From positions 1,371,517-1,435,516 of the forward strand of contig JADCRB010000010.1 of NCBI GenBank assembly GCA_021464245.1: a DNA stretch of 64,000 nucleotides, read 5' to 3'. The position numbers and the translations under genes were made by a program. Positions 63,901-64,000 of this stretch are shown here, in pieces. Source of the stretch: Carallia brachiata. Taxonomy: Eukaryota; Streptophyta; Magnoliopsida; Malpighiales; Rhizophoraceae. Below the pieces are notes generated by a model, which was not told the DNA's origin, did not search any database, and was given only the letters and a program-made list of their open reading frames with translations. The stretch's first letter is position 1, and each line of letters starts with the position of its first letter.

Positions 63901-64000
63901 ATGCAATTCAAACATACTAGACATTAGCCCATGTGTTGTGCAGGTTGATTTTTTTTTATAAATTTAAAATAAATTAATATATATTTTTTTGTGTATATAT
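60943..64000. other. upstream region of the auxilin-like gene and AT-rich intergenic DNA
   Basis: The first 150 bases are GC-balanced and CT-rich and probably hold the leader and core promoter of the minus-strand gene. A GC-rich patch at 61580-61625 contains the inverted pair CACCGGC and GCCGGTG. Beyond that the sequence is A/T-dominated with homopolymer runs and no supported gene. Confidence 0.5.

Overview
This is a stretch of plant nuclear DNA, most likely from a eudicot. It has long AT-rich intergenic and intronic sequence and GT-AG introns. The host genes belong to plant families: a SABATH methyltransferase, an auxilin-like J-domain protein and a DUF4408/DUF761-type protein. Most of the rest is decayed plant transposable elements. 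I see no bacterial, organellar, rRNA, tRNA or CRISPR sequence. I cannot name the species from sequence alone.

Only three host genes are supported. (1) At 1404-6077 (+), a complete four-exon SABATH carboxyl methyltransferase of 373 residues, closest from memory to jasmonate O-methyltransferase. (2) At 37020-37874 (-), a single-exon membrane protein of the DUF4408/DUF761 kind. It carries two compensating single-base frameshifts, so it is either an assembly-error locus or a young pseudogene. (3) At 55041-60942 (-), a complete eight-exon auxilin-like J-domain protein of 1429 residues, with canonical splice sites and the HPD motif.

Between the genes lies a nested layer of mobile elements. 6360-7720 holds a MULE transposase relic (-), split by a 623-bp foldback element that made a clean 10-bp target duplication. 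7866-18196 is a 10.3-kb Ty3/gypsy element of the Tat type (+), with both LTRs but a heavily mutated gag-pol. 20245-21300 has two diverged copies of one repeat. 23330-26060 is a LINE relic (-) holding a TRIM element with 5-bp target duplications. 26850-28215 is a Copia relic (-) with gag and an LTR. 29371-30190 is a GC-rich segment that looks like a LINE 3' end (-). 39351-39612 is a foldback MITE. 44592-47600 is a second LINE relic (-) with its tail displaced by 1.24 kb. 52030-54600 is a third LINE relic (+) lacking the endonuclease region and carrying a MITE-like insertion. A low-copy repeat of unknown identity appears three times (43.8, 49.9 and 51.4 kb).

The host genes show no functional link to each other; they are neighbours separated by repeats. 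The jasmonate/salicylate-type methyltransferase would act in the cytosol in volatile hormone-ester formation, and the auxilin-like protein in clathrin uncoating. I found no convincing new biological system. The most informative observations are the nested insertions with recoverable target duplications, the in-frame 122-codon gag duplication, and the double frameshift in the DUF4408-type gene. Exon boundaries and translations were read by eye. Family names rest on motif recognition, not on a database search.
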